In this document: positions 1-8,545 of the stretch, piece by piece
How the letters are laid out: the number at the start of each line of letters is the position of its first letter
How positions within the stretch are numbered: position 1 is the stretch's first letter
Source of the DNA: Diploptera punctata
Taxonomy: Eukaryota; Arthropoda; Insecta; Blattodea; Blaberidae
Direction of reading: 5' to 3'
Length of the DNA: 64,000 bases
Assembly: GCA_030220185.1 (NCBI GenBank)
Contig: JASPKZ010009641.1
Location: 1-64,000, forward strand
Notes under the pieces: generated by a model
Told to the model about the DNA's origin: nothing
Databases searched by the model: none
What the model saw: the letters and a program-made list of their open reading frames with translations, nothing else
Position numbers and translations under genes: made by a program

Positions 1-96
1 TATAAAACATTTTAATTTAATCTTAAATTAAACCTCATAGTGATTTTTTCCTATGAAAGTTCAAGAGAATAGCATATGAATAAGAAAAATTATCAA

Positions 97-185
97 TTAC
101 AACGGGATGCCTGAAAGTTGTAGTCAGTAGCATGCTAACGTATAAAGTTAGAAATCTCAGATTCAAATCCCAATTCAGACATTAA
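97..185 (+). repeat. tRNA-derived SINE fragment
   Basis: A tRNA-like stretch with a box-A-like segment at 121-135 and a box-B-like segment (GATTCAAATCCC) near 160-171. It lies between Penelope-type CCTCATAGTG motifs (near 33 and 221), so it probably inserted beside an older PLE fragment. The tRNA identity is not recoverable. Confidence 0.5.
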
Positions 186-313
186 TGTGACTTTTCCAAA
201 TAATATTAAACATTTTCATTGTGACACTATGAGGTTTATTTTAATTGATAATTGAGTTTCAATTTTACACCTCACCTCATAATTACAGATTATATATATA
301 TATATATATACAT

Positions 314-500
314 ATGAATATTGAAATTCCTGGTGAAAAATATTTAATTTGGAAGTTCATTGGTCAGCTACCAAAGGGAGTAAGAAACAATCTACAGAAT
401 CGTCAACCACCAATCCAACAGTTAGATAGAACTGAAGATGATACATGGGAGTATTGAAACTAGTCTTGGAGAAATCTACAATTATGAGGTAAGGTGCTAA
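314..500 (+). pseudogene. Penelope-like element 3' fragment (end of GIY-YIG ORF plus tail)
   Basis: The frame from 314 to 457 encodes the C-terminal tail typical of the Penelope-like copies in this window: an N-x-E-I-P-G-E/D motif followed by an aromatic-rich segment ending KFIG. Better-kept copies have the same tail at 1029-1200 (minus) and 6790-6840 (plus), downstream of a GIY-YIG endonuclease domain. Everything upstream (reverse transcriptase, GIY-YIG core) is missing, so this is a strongly 5'-truncated insertion. A hammerhead-like fold follows at 422-478, then the terminal motif ATTATGAGGTAAGG at about 483-496. It is antisense to SMC4 and lies downstream of the 627-811 exon, in the next intron. 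Confidence 0.7.
422..478 (+). ncRNA. Hammerhead-like ribozyme, PLE tail
   Basis: Type I hammerhead order. The core CUGAAGA (432-438) is followed by a bulged U (439), stem II GAUAC/GUAUU (440-444 with 451-455), GAAAC (456-460), and a tiny stem III ACUAGU (459-464) with C465 at the cleavage position. Stem I has AA/UU next to the core (430-431 with 466-467) and a distal UAGAU/AUCUA helix (423-427 with 474-478) across an internal loop. All core positions fit CUGANGA...GAAA...UH. It was folded by eye; activity is unknown. Confidence 0.65.
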
Positions 501-626
501 ATTCTAACTCAATTATCAATTAAAATTAAGCATTTTTTAAGAAATAAAAACATAATATTAAACATGTTGCTAAAAATATTGAACCAATTATATAAAATTA
601 GTAACATTAAAAGAAAAATAACTAAC

Positions 627-811
627 CTGCTATTTCTATCAGCTGTCCTTCTAGAGTGACCACTCTGTACCGAATTCTTCCAAAAGCTATCCTTGTAGCC
701 TGCTCAAGGTCATTAGCAACCAGAGTATCTCTTAATGCATAATAAAATGCTGGTTTCACTCGATCGTCTTCAACATGTATCAAATCAAACAGACGAGGAA
801 CTCCCTCCGGG
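627..811 (-). CDS. SMC4: SMC4 exon, condensin core subunit (hinge domain)
   Basis: This 185-bp exon encodes part of the hinge of SMC4, the ATPase subunit of condensin that pairs with SMC2 to compact mitotic chromosomes in the nucleus. I recognise the conserved run PRLFDL, then AFYYALRDTLVA, QATRIAF and RVVTLEGQLIE, which matches animal SMC4 just before its TMTGGG motif. Splice signals are clear: acceptor ...TTTGAATAG before 811 and donor GCAG|GTTAGT after 627. The exon starts with one base completing a codon, has 61 full codons and ends with one base of the next. That phase fits the upstream exon at 8563-8765, which ends with two bases. No stop or frameshift is present, so it looks functional. 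The next downstream exon is outside the window. Confidence 0.93.
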
Positions 812-1019
812 CTATTCAAACAAAATAATACTCCATATTTAAATCACAAAATAGATAGGAAGTAACACTATGAGATATTTTATCTACTGTGATCTCATTA
901 AGGTTTTGATTTTATTGATATATCTGTGAGTGGAACACAATCACATTTATAGAGAGAAAATCAAAACTTGAATGGAGTTTAATTGATGGTGAAATTAAAT
1001 GTTTCTTACCTCTCCTCAT

Positions 1020-1985
1020 ATTAAATTACTAAGTTGATAGCAATTTCGAGACTATAACTGTCTCATCATCAGAACTTTGTTGGCGACTGGTGTTATGTCG
1101 ATCTGAAGAAACTCTTCTTCTTCCCTCTGTTGGTGGACCGATGAACCTCTGGATCAGGTCAAAATTTGCGGGAATTTCGAAGTTCATAAGTTTTCCTTTG
1201 TTTTTCTGAATGTGGATCTTTTCCCAAACCGTGAATTCCTTTTGTTTGTCTATTTGTTTAATTAGACTGGCTTTTGATTCAATTAAATGTTTTTTGGACC
1301 AAGCATGAGCAGCTACTGCTGACTTTTCCACTTCTCCATTTTTGATGTTTCTAAGATGTTCTTTCACCCTTGTTTTCAATTTCTTTTCGTTTTTCCAATA
1401 TAAATTTTGTCACAATCTCTGCATTTTATCTGATAAATTCCTGATTTGTTTTCATTTTCAATTCTTTCATTTTTATTAGTTTTAATTATCCTATTAAGGC
1501 TGTATTCATCTTTGGTGCTAATCTTATATTAACTTTTGAAATTTATAGTGTTTCGATGGATGGTAAGTGAATTTCTTGAATTTTATTTTTTCTGTTTCTT
1601 TTATAAGTGTGCTTTCATTTATTAATCTTTGCCTTTAAAATTTATTTATTTTCTTGTGTACCATATTTTCTTCATAACCGTCATCTATTGCAACATTAAT
1701 TATGTGTTCTTTTTCTTTTTCATAGTTTTCTTTGCTCATAGGTGTATTTACCAATCTATGTGTCAAACTATTGAATACTGCCTCTTTGTGAGCAAAATGG
1801 TTGAATCCTGAAGCTTTAATATAGTTGGCAATATGTGTATTCTTTCTATAAATTCCAAATTCTATCTTGTTTCCTTCATTTCTTCTTAAAGTGAGATCTA
1901 AAAATGGGATTTGTCTTTCATTTTCAGTTTCCATGGTAAATTTTATAGTTCTACTCTGAATTAATTTTGAATCTACTCTGAATGC
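1020..1985 (-). pseudogene. Penelope-like element, 5'-truncated, RT C-terminus plus GIY-YIG
   Basis: Read on the minus strand, 1985-1635 carries the C-terminal part of a Penelope-type reverse transcriptase. It has an IPFLDLTL motif, a FGIYRKNTHIANYI segment, then HK-AVFNSLTHRLVNTPM and a helical stretch ending near DDGYEENMV. After a degraded linker (about 1560-1400) comes a GIY-YIG-type C-terminal half at 1379-1029: KEHLRN-KNGEVEKSAVAAH, the VWEKIHI motif and the NFEIPA-FDLIQRFIGPP tail. The order RT then GIY-YIG is diagnostic of Penelope-like elements. Frame breaks lie between the two parts and the GIY-YIG N-terminal core is damaged. The copy ends with a hammerhead (1028-1080) and ATGAGGAGAGGTAAG near 1007-1021. 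Confidence 0.85.
1028..1080 (-). ncRNA. Hammerhead ribozyme, PLE tail, in sense with SMC4 intron
   Basis: Best ribozyme candidate in the window. On the minus strand: stem I ACAAAGUU (1080-1073), core CUGAUGA (1072-1066), a single bulged U (1065), stem II GAGAC/GUCUC (1064-1060 with 1052-1048) with a 7-nt loop, GAAA (1047-1044), a 2-bp stem III AU/AU closed by UGCU, C1036 at the cleavage site, and stem I return AACUUAGU (1035-1028). Stem I pairs 7 of 8 positions. Every invariant core base is present. It overlaps the 3' end of the PLE GIY-YIG frame. It sits 216 nt upstream of an SMC4 splice acceptor on the transcribed strand. Short stem III hammerheads of PLEs tend to be weak as monomers. Confidence 0.8.
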
Positions 1986-2214
1986 TTTAAAGAGTTTAAT
2001 TGGCTATTTCAAGATTGGATGAAAGTATATATAAATTAAAAGAAATAAACTACTGAAAACAATAAAACACAATTTCTTATTTTAGGAATTCACACTAAGA
2101 GGTATACATAAAAAAAATAGGAAGTAACATTGTGAGGTTTTTGAATTCATCGGAGATGATTATACCTCATAATTTAAAAGCCCTACTGGCTTTAAAAAGT
2201 AATGTTTAAATTCC

Positions 2215-2430
2215 CAATAGTCTTCTTAATTAAGAAGGCGTCATTTGCAAAAGATGAAGCCACAGCTTAAAGCATTTGATGCAGAGGAATTACAACGTAT
2301 ATAAGAGAAACATTTTTGTCTAGATTGGATCTTGCCCCGGTAGCTCAGTATGTAAGAGCATTGATACAGTAAACCAAAGGTCCCAGGTTCAGGTCCCAGC
2401 CTGGAAAAAAAATGTTCTCTTCAAATTTAA
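2215..2430 (+). repeat. tRNA-containing repeat, family A
   Basis: Box A-like TAGCTCAGTATGTAAGAGC (near 2341) and box B-like GGTTCAGGTCCC (near 2387) mark a tRNA-like core. It is preceded by about 110 bp shared with the minus-strand copy at 55781-55995: a TCTTCTTAATTAAGAAG palindrome, CATTTGC, then GGAATTACAACGTATATAAGAGAAA. It ends TTCTCTTCAAATTTAA. The tRNA part is internal rather than at the 5' end as in ordinary SINEs. Confidence 0.65.
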
Positions 2431-2566
2431 TTTATCCTTCAATGAGATGTGTTAAGTTAATAATAAAAACATAACTACTTATTTTAGGAATTCTCACTAT
2501 GAGGTATATTCATTAAGGTAGAATTTTTATCACTCACCTCATATTGTTCTTATTTTCCTATATATA

Positions 2567-3902
2567 CGAGGTGTGATCAATAAGTTTCCGGAATGAGGCC
2601 ATAAACACAACACAACACTTCAAAGTTTCTATTCAGCACTGTCACCTTCGAAGTAGTCACCTTGGGAGTTGATACACTTGTCCCAGCGCTTCTGCCAATG
2701 CTGGAAGCACTTCTGGAAGTCGTCTTCTTTAAATGTGTCCAATGCCTTCTGCGATTCGCGCTGGATGACATCAATGTCCTCAAAACGATGTCCTCGGAGC
2801 CGAATTTTTAGCCGTGGGAACAGGAAAAAGTCTGCTGGAGCCAGATCTGGAGAATAGGCTGGATGGGGAACAGTACTCATCCTATTTTTGTCCAAGAACT
2901 GGCAGACAGAAATTGCTTTGTGCGCGGGCGCATTGTCGTGATGCAGGAACCAGTCACCAGTCCTCCATTTCTCTGGCCGTTTGCATCGCACATTCTCCCT
3001 CAATCTTTGCAACACTTGTTTGTAGTACACTTGATTCACTGTTTGACCCCGTGGTACAAATTCCTTATGCACAATTCCATTAATGTCAAAAAAAAAACAA
3101 TCATCATTGATTTCACATTCGATCGAACTTGTCTGGCTTTCTTGGGGGGTGGAGATGCAGGACTCTTCCATTGCGAAGACTGTTGTTTAGTTTCTGGATC
3201 GTAGCTATAAATTCATGTTTCATCACCGGTAATAATCTTTTCCATGAACCGTGGGTCATTTTTAAGCTGTTCTTTAAGATCTGTGCAGGCAATCACACAA
3301 CTTTCCTTTTGATCATTTGAAAGGAGGCGGGGCACGAACTTCGCAGCAATTCTTCGCATGTTCAAATCGTCTTTCAAAATGCTTTGAACACTTCCAAACG
3401 AGAGTGCTAGTGCATCAGACAGTTCTCGTATTGTAATGCGCCTATCATTTAATACCATTTCCCTCACTCGATTGATATTTTTATTGGTTTTGCTGGAAGT
3501 TGGTCATCCCAGACGATTTTCATCCTTAACCGATGTCACGCCCCTTTTAAATATCTAAAATCACTCAAATGCTTGAGATTTGCCCATTGCTTCCTCCCCA
3601 TAAGCTATTCGTAACATTTGATATGTTTCTGTTGCAGTTTTACCAAGTTTAAAGCAAAATTTGATGCATGTTCTTTGTTCCTCGTAATCCTGCATTGTTG
3701 CTACACAGAGAAATCGCCGCACGCACAAAACACGTCTTCACTTCAGAGCTTCTACCAGCATACTGCAAGGTCATAGAAGGTCGCGCGACCCCTCAAATTC
3801 ATCACAAGGAAATTCTGAGTGTACAGCCTGGGTGAAAATTAAAAACTCCTCAATGGCACAATTGTTTTGAAGCCATTCCGGAAACTTATTGATCACACCT
3901 CG
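2567..3902 (-). mobile_element. Mariner-like transposon, 1336 bp
   Basis: Perfect 29-bp terminal inverted repeats (2567-2595 and 3874-3902, beginning CGAGGTGTGATC) are flanked by TA at 2565-2566 and 3903-3904, the mariner target duplication. The transposon interrupts the GIY-YIG region of a minus-strand PLE copy: flanking PLE sequence on both sides corresponds to the continuous stretch near 4235-4270. The encoded transposase is broken, so the copy is non-autonomous, but perfect ends suggest a fairly young insertion. Confidence 0.93.
2629..3695 (-). pseudogene. Mariner transposase, inactivated
   Basis: Minus-strand reading begins at an ATG at 3695 with a mariner-type helix-turn-helix region. 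It continues through LNDRRITIRELSDAL (3213-3467) to ITGDET, the first catalytic aspartate block. It ends in the C-terminal catalytic part at 2629-3171: FFDINGIVHKEFVP, HHDNAPAH (second aspartate), YSPDLAPADFFLFP (third) and a WQKRWDKC tail. I count 34 residues between the second and third catalytic aspartates, the D34D spacing of mariners. At least one in-frame stop near 3555 and a frame change between 3171 and 3213 break it. It would cut and paste the element at TA sites if intact. Confidence 0.9.
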
Positions 3903-3904
3903 TA

Positions 3905-4620
3905 TCTGTTCCAATCAATTTGATAAATCCAGATTTTTTGTTGTCTGGGGTGTTAAATTATATTATTTATCAGAAGATAACCCAGGCTGAATTTGTTAAT
4001 TGGAGCCAATGTTATATTAAATTTTCTGAATATTTTTTGAAACTTATTATGAACTTCAGGATGGTAAGTAAATTTCTTGAATTTTACATCTTTCTTGGGA
4101 TCATGTTGTAAGGTGGTGTATTCCTGTAACCTTTGTTGTTTAAATTTCTTTAATTTATTCAGCCTGGGTAATCTTCTGTTAACTAATAATAAATTTAACA
4201 CCCCAGACAACAAAAAATCTGGAATTTATCAAATTGATTGCAAATATTGCAACAGGATATATATAGGAAAAACAAAAAGGAATTTGGAAACTCGTAAAAA
4301 AGAACACTTCAGAAACATAAAGAATGGAGAAATTGAAAAATCAGCTATATCAGCACATAGTTTATTAGAGCATCATAGGATTGAAAAAGAAGCAAAACTT
4401 TTAAAACATCTATCTAAACATATATTTAATTAATGTTGGGAAGTAAACATTATGAGGTATAATCATTAAAATTCATCGGATGAATTTTAATCTATCTAAA
4501 CCTTTAGATTTAACAGTTTGGGAAAAATAATATATAAAAAAAAACCATACTAGAACCATGAACTTCGAAATTCCAGTCGAACTGAGCTTGATTACAAAGT
4601 TCTTCTAAAATACAACAGAT
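3905..4620. pseudogene. Penelope-like element copy with internal inversion (foldback)
   Basis: Minus strand 4213-3905 holds the end of the RT region: a YHPEVHNKFQKIFRKFNITLAP-like segment that in PLEs precedes the linker, then the start of GIY-YIG. The mariner at 2567-3902 interrupts that GIY-YIG start. Plus strand 4195-4615 holds a GIY-YIG domain: KSGIYQIDC, RIYIGKTKRN, KEHFRNIKNGEIEKSA and, after a 70-bp insertion, the tail NFEIPVELSLITKFF. The two halves share an inverted repeat (about 3908-3995 against 4160-4245) covering the linker. Part of the copy was therefore joined in reverse orientation, as in the foldbacks at 6183-7021 and 59405-61860. Confidence 0.75.
4420..4489. mobile_element. 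Minimal 70-bp PLE-terminus insertion with 12-bp target duplication
   Basis: The 12-mer ATCTATCTAAAC is duplicated at 4408-4419 and 4490-4501, and the PLE GIY-YIG frame resumes after the second copy. The 70 bp between consist of a segment matching the reverse complement of about 4907-4940 (containing GGAAGTAAACATTATGAGGT), then a 13-bp palindrome with a one-base loop (4465-4477 with 4479-4491, overlapping the flank). It appears to be an extremely truncated insertion of PLE terminal sequence. Confidence 0.75.
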
Positions 4621-4740
4621 GGCAGTTTAGAAAATGATTCATTAAAGAGAACACCAGATGGCAGTTTATAAAATAATTCCTTAAAAAAACATCAGATGGC
4701 AGTTTGGATAATTATCAACAAAAGAAAAAAATTGACAATA

Positions 4741-4795
4741 GTGAAAACAGCTGACGATGGTGACAAGGGGTCACCGATACTGCAGTGCTGTGTTT
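4741..4795 (+). ncRNA. Hammerhead-like fold, probably inactive, PLE tail
   Basis: Core CUGACGA (4751-4757), bulged U4758, perfect stem II GGUGAC/GUCACC (4759-4764 with 4770-4775), stem III ACUGCAGU (4779-4786), and stem I ACAG/CUGU (4747-4750 with 4788-4791). The conserved GAA after stem II reads GAU here, and the cleavage position is G, so self-cleavage is not expected. It lies downstream of the 3905-4620 PLE copy and just before its TATGAGGTAAGAA terminus (about 4811). Confidence 0.6.
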
Positions 4796-4957
4796 AAAGG
4801 AATATAGAAGTATGAGGTAAGAAATAATCACGATTTATTTAATTCTTATGAATTGAACCTCATAATGTTAAAAATTCCCAAATTTAATATATAAATATAA
4901 ATACCTCATAATGTTTACTTCCCAACATTAATTTAATATAATTATGAGGTTTTACTT

Positions 4958-5241
4958 AATAAATAAGTTTGGTCTATATTCTTCTTACCTCATATGGTTG
5001 ATTCTTTGAAACATATGTTTCAAAGCATGTTTGCTCCATCTTCAGTAGGTACAAAGTGATTTTTCCAAGTTATCGGCCTTGGATCTCTATTCCTGCACCC
5101 TCTTTCGGTGGTCCAAGAACTTGCAAATTAGGTTCCTCTCCCCAGAAATTTCAAATTTTGAAAACAAACATGATTTGAACCATATGTCTTAAAGAAACAA
5201 CTATATGAGGTAAGAAGAATACAGACCAAACTTATTTATTA
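4958..5241. repeat. PLE-tail foldback
   Basis: Inverted repeat with arms about 4958-5015 and 5182-5241, both containing the CTTACCTCATA / TATGAGGTAAG terminus and AAACATATG. The centre holds a minus-strand PLE 3' end: a hammerhead-like fold, then sequence encoding the NF-I-GE-NLI-KFLGPP tail at about 5100-5160. No longer ORF is present. Confidence 0.6.
5004..5056 (-). ncRNA. Hammerhead-like ribozyme, PLE tail
   Basis: Core CUGAAGA (5045-5039), bulged U, stem II GGAGCA/UGCUUU (two G-U pairs) with loop AACA, GAAAC (5021-5017), stem III ACAUAUGU, then U/C at the cleavage position. A distal stem I CUUUG/CAAAG (5056-5052 with 5008-5004) can form, but base pairs next to the core are missing. Sense to the SMC4 intron. 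Confidence 0.5.
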
Positions 5242-5402
5242 AGGATACTTACTAAATACTAAACTGTCTTGAAAATGTACCATCTATCATCTTTACAATA
5301 TTTATACTAGATGGCAGTAGTATATTATGATGAGTTTGTTCACTTGTTACAACTATTGTGCTACTAAGTTATGTAGATAGGAAATAACACTATGAGGTTT
5401 TT

Positions 5403-5485
5403 AATATTGTTTATTTTTATTATTTCACTCACCTCATACTTCATGAAGTATGAGGTGAGTGAAATAATAAAAAATAAACAATATT
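5403..5485. repeat. Near-perfect palindrome, ~41-bp arms, no spacer
   Basis: Arms meet at 5443/5444 in ACTTCATGAAGT. Each arm contains the PLE terminal motif (CTCACCTCATACTTC / GAAGTATGAGGTGAG), with one indel in an A/T run. It looks like two PLE ends fused head to head. Confidence 0.8.
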
Positions 5486-5704
5486 GTGCTACTGTTAGTT
5501 TCACCAAAATTTTTGAAGGAAACCAGCATTTTAGTTGATTATCTATAATGTATGTAGGAAACAAATGACGAACAAAATGCATGTTTTATAACAACATAAC
5601 TTTTAAGTTTGAAAGGTGAAAAAAAAAAAAATGCTAGAAAGGTGATAAAAATTGTGGGATAGGCTGTCATGATTGTTGAAACATTTCCTTCCATACAGTC
5701 TTAT

Positions 5705-6150
5705 TGATCAAATGTAGTCATCATCATCATCATCCTCTTATTGTGTCCTCCTTTCGGAAGGTTGATTTTAAATATGCCTTCAACCATCTCGATCTTCCCA
5801 TGCTTTGCTTCTTTTTAGTTCTTCCCAGTCGTATCCTCAATCTTGTAGACTTTTCTTCACTTGGTTAATCCATCTTTCCTTGTATCTTGAGATTTTAACA
5901 GTCTTTGTGGTAGTCTTTCCTTTTCCATTCTTTTTAAATGCCTAAACCATTTTAGTCTACTTTTTCCTATGTCTGTTGTTAATTTTTCTGCACTTAATGT
6001 CTCCCTGATTTTGTCATTCCTTATTCTATCTCTCCTTGTTATATGTACATTCCAAGTAAGAATTTCATTTCTGTAGCTTGAATTCTGCTAAAGTCCATCT
6101 TTGTATATGTCTCAGCTGCATATGTTAGAACTGGTTGAAATAAACCTACC
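5705..6150 (-). pseudogene. Non-LTR retrotransposon (LINE) C-terminal fragment
   Basis: Minus-strand translation from about 6150 gives LTYAAETYTK, then IQATEMKFLLGM, TRRDRIRNDKIR and a RLKWFRHLKRMEKERLPQRLL segment. This is the conserved region after the RT domain in RTE/CR1-like LINEs that ends with an H-R-M motif. The 3' tail is GATGATGATGA (5712-5735 as TCATCATCAT). No RT core is left; several stops follow. It is 5'-truncated and sits in the SMC4 intron in sense orientation. Confidence 0.7.
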
Positions 6151-6182
6151 ATATTAAGTTACGTAGGTAGGAAATAACACTA

Positions 6183-7021
6183 TGAGGTTTATTTAATATT
6201 GTTTAGTTGTTTCTTCACTCACCTCATACTTCTTAACTCCCAAGCAGACTCGAGTTTCTTCACTTCATTTGTGACATTCTCAATGCTGTATTACGTTCAC
6301 AACTGATGTCCAACGGCCTCCTATCCTGCAGACTGACCTCCGCGCCATCTGATGGCTGACCGATGAACTTCCAAATCAATCCCCTCTCCTTATCACCGGG
6401 TATTTCAAAATTCATAGTTGTGCTTTTATTCTTGCATATGTAAATGTTTTCCCAAATTGTGAGTTCCTTCGGTTTTTCCAATTGTTTAGGTAATTTAATA
6501 AAAAACAACAAAAATAAAAAGATTGAAGACTGCAAAAAATCGGGAATTTATCAAATTAATTGTAAAGATTGTGAAAAGATATACATAGGAAAAACAAAAA
6601 GGAATCTAAATACAAGATTAAAGGAACACCTCAGAAATGTTAAAAATGGAGAAACAGAAAAATCTGCAATAGCTGCACATGTCTCGTCAGAAAAACATAG
6701 AATAGAAACCAAAACAAAATTACTTAAACAATTGGAAAAACCGAAGGAACTCACAATTTGGGAAAAAATTTACATGTGCAAGAATAAAAACACAACTATG
6801 AATTTTGAAATACCCGGTGATAAGGAGAGGGGATTGATTGGAAGTTTGTCGGTCAGCCATCAGATGGTGCGGAGGTCAGTATGCAGGATAGGAGGCCGTT
6901 GGACATCAGTTGTGAACGTAATACAGCATTGAGAATGTCACAAATGAAGTGAAGAAACTCGAGTCTGCTTGGGAGTTAAGAAGTATGAGGTGAGTGAAGT
7001 AACAACTAAACAATAAACCTA
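6183..7021. repeat. PLE foldback, ~310-bp arms, 218-bp spacer
   Basis: The left arm (6183-6496) is the reverse complement of 6715-7021 with few mismatches. Each arm holds the PLE 3' end: the KPKELTIWE segment, the NFEIPGDKE tail and the CTCACCTCATACTTC terminus. The spacer holds the N-terminal half of GIY-YIG in plus orientation. The transcript could fold into one long hairpin. Confidence 0.85.
6497..6870 (+). pseudogene. Penelope-like GIY-YIG endonuclease domain
   Basis: The best-preserved GIY-YIG region in the window. After a short Asn/Lys-rich linker the frame reads KSGIYQINC, then CEKIYIGKTKRNLNTRLKEH (GIY...YIG, catalytic Arg, His/Glu helix), KNGETEKSAIAAH, KPKELTIWEKIYMCKN and NFEIPGDKERG. 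In PLEs this endonuclease nicks the target for reverse transcription. A CCHH-type Cys pair (C-x2-C) between GIY and YIG is visible. Only the right half plus the arm is coding. Past the tail the frame shifts at about 6838 relative to the left-arm copy, which reads RGLIWKFIGQ. No RT domain precedes it; the left side is the inverted arm. Confidence 0.8.
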
Positions 7022-7165
7022 CATATATTTATATTTGAAGAGAAAAACTTTCGCCTAGACCGAGACTCGAACCCGGGACCTTTGGCTTGCCGGGCCAAAT
7101 GCTCTACGATCTGAGCTATCGAGGTGAGTTGCGAACTAGAAGCAAATTTTTCTCTTATATACGTT
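7022..7165 (-). repeat. tRNA-containing repeat, family A, truncated
   Basis: Minus strand reads TAGCTCAGATCGTAGAGCA (box A), a loop region with CCGGCAA, then GGTCCCGGGTTCGAGTC (box B). It is flanked by TTACAACGTATATAAGAGAAAA on one side and TTTTTCTCTTCAAATATAAAT on the other, as in the copies at 2215 and 55781. The anticodon-loop sequence differs from the 55.8 kb copies. Confidence 0.7.
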
Positions 7166-7227
7166 GTAATTCCCTCTCACCATATATTTATTTATTTTAG
7201 GAATTCACACTATGAAGTATATTTATT

Positions 7228-7477
7228 TAGGTAAAATTGTATCACTCACCTCATATTCTTCTTCTTTTTTAATGTAAACTAGTTTTGGAACTTTGTTTCC
7301 GTTCCATCTTCAGTATCTTCATGACAATGGAAGGAGCGAAAGATGGCTCTTCAGGACGACAGAACAACGGTCGTGAAGATACTGAAGATGGAACGGAAAC
7401 AAAGTTCCAAAACTAGTTTATATTGAAATAAGAAGAATAATGTGAGGTGAGTGATACAATTTTACCTAAACCACATA
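7228..7477. repeat. PLE-tail foldback with short-stem hammerhead-like cores
   Basis: Inverted arms 7228-7324 and 7370-7477 (about 97 bp each, few mismatches). Each arm reads CTGAAGATGGAACGGAAAC outward (7382-7400 plus; mirrored near 7313-7295 minus), with CUGAAGA and GAAAC but almost no stem II between. The termini carry CTCACCTCATA / TGTGAGGTGAG. The short central spacer has no coding content. Confidence 0.75.
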
Positions 7478-7619
7478 TATTATTTTACAAGTTTTATACA
7501 TTGTCATTTTACTCTTGGTGGGTATGATGTAGTATGACATAGTAAAAGTGAAATAGTAAGAAATTGAATTGGTTATTTTTTATTTACATCTCACCTAATA
7601 TATTTGTCTCTGTCTGGGA

Positions 7620-7750
7620 TATGCTTTGAATGTCATTACCTCCATTCTCAGCTAAAAACTGACAGAGAGATATCACCAGAAGCCTTGTCTCTTAAATGAA
7701 CCTCACGATCTAATCCTTCTCCCCAGGAATTTCAAAATTCAATAACTTGT
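7620..7750 (-). pseudogene. PLE 3'-end fragment
   Basis: Minus strand 7745-7690 encodes a short version of the NFEIPGE-GLD tail followed by decayed sequence. It abuts the palindrome at 7757 and is too short to contain a domain. Confidence 0.45.
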
Positions 7751-7756
7751 AATAGT

Positions 7757-7846
7757 ATTAAATCAAAAGATTCTTACCTCTCCTCACATTATTCTGTTAA
7801 TTTTAACAGAATAATGTGAGGAGAGGTAAGAATCTTTTGATTTAAT
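7757..7846. repeat. Perfect 44-bp palindrome with 2-nt loop
   Basis: Arms 7757-7800 and 7803-7846 are perfectly complementary, separated by TT. They contain TTACCTCTCCTCACATTA and its complement, i.e. two PLE termini in head-to-head fusion. The perfect match suggests recent formation or continuing arm correction. Confidence 0.9.
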
Positions 7847-8074
7847 ATTGAATTGAACCTCACAGTGATAATTCCTATATAAAAAAAGGTTAAACTTGTA
7901 ATAGATTTTATTTGAAGAGAAAAATATATGCCTGAATTAGGATTTGATGTCTCGCAACAATTTTTTTCGCATGATAACAATAATGGTGATTGGAAGATAT
8001 CTATTTACTGATGTGTCCGAAATTACTGCATCAGAATAATGTATATATAGAATACAACTAACTTGCAATGTAAT

Positions 8075-8390
8075 AAAACTCCAAGGCGCTACAGGTCTAG
8101 AAGACCCTTGGCCTACCAGCTAGCTGCTGCCCTCACATCCACATGTGTTAATCAAGAGGTGTCTGATTGATCATCCAGCCAGTGAAGGAGTGACATGTGG
8201 TCAACATGTATAGCTGGTTTTCTCAACATGGAGCCACTATCTATTATACCTACCCAACTTCCTCATGATGCTGGGTGGGCACTGGTCCCATACTGGTTGA
8301 AATTCCTTGATAAAATTTCTTCCCCTAAGAGGACCTGAACCAGTGCAGGTCCTTTAGCTCTGCGCCAACCACTGGGCTTAGCGTGGGACA
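8075..8390 (-). repeat. tRNA-derived SINE
   Basis: Minus strand near 8385-8335 has a box-A-like TGGTTGGCGCAGAGC and box-B-like GGTTCAGGTCC. The body runs on to about 8085, with a GTTTTATTACATTGC tail. It is a member of a general arthropod tRNA-SINE type; boundaries are approximate and no target duplication was identified. Confidence 0.5.
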
Positions 8391-8454
8391 TACATACAAT
8401 ATAGTATTATTAATCAAGTTGTAGATAATTCACAATTGTTAATATCTGTATAAT

Positions 8455-8545
8455 TTAACCCTGGAGAAGTGGAAGAGACAACCTTAAGTCATAACTCCAT
8501 CAGGTAAAATAAATCATTATCATTATTATTATTATGATTATATGT
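8455..8545 (+). repeat. LINE 3' tail with ATT microsatellite
   Basis: GGAGAAGTGGAAGAGACAACCTTAAGTCATAACTCCATCAGGTAAAATAAA parallels the 3' end of the LINE at 37979-40051 (about 39990-40040) and is followed by (ATT)n. It is an extremely 5'-truncated copy of a related LINE. Confidence 0.65.

Noticed and set aside
2669..3320. Several plus-strand frames in the mariner
   Set aside because: Antisense to the transposase, whose motifs are on the minus strand.
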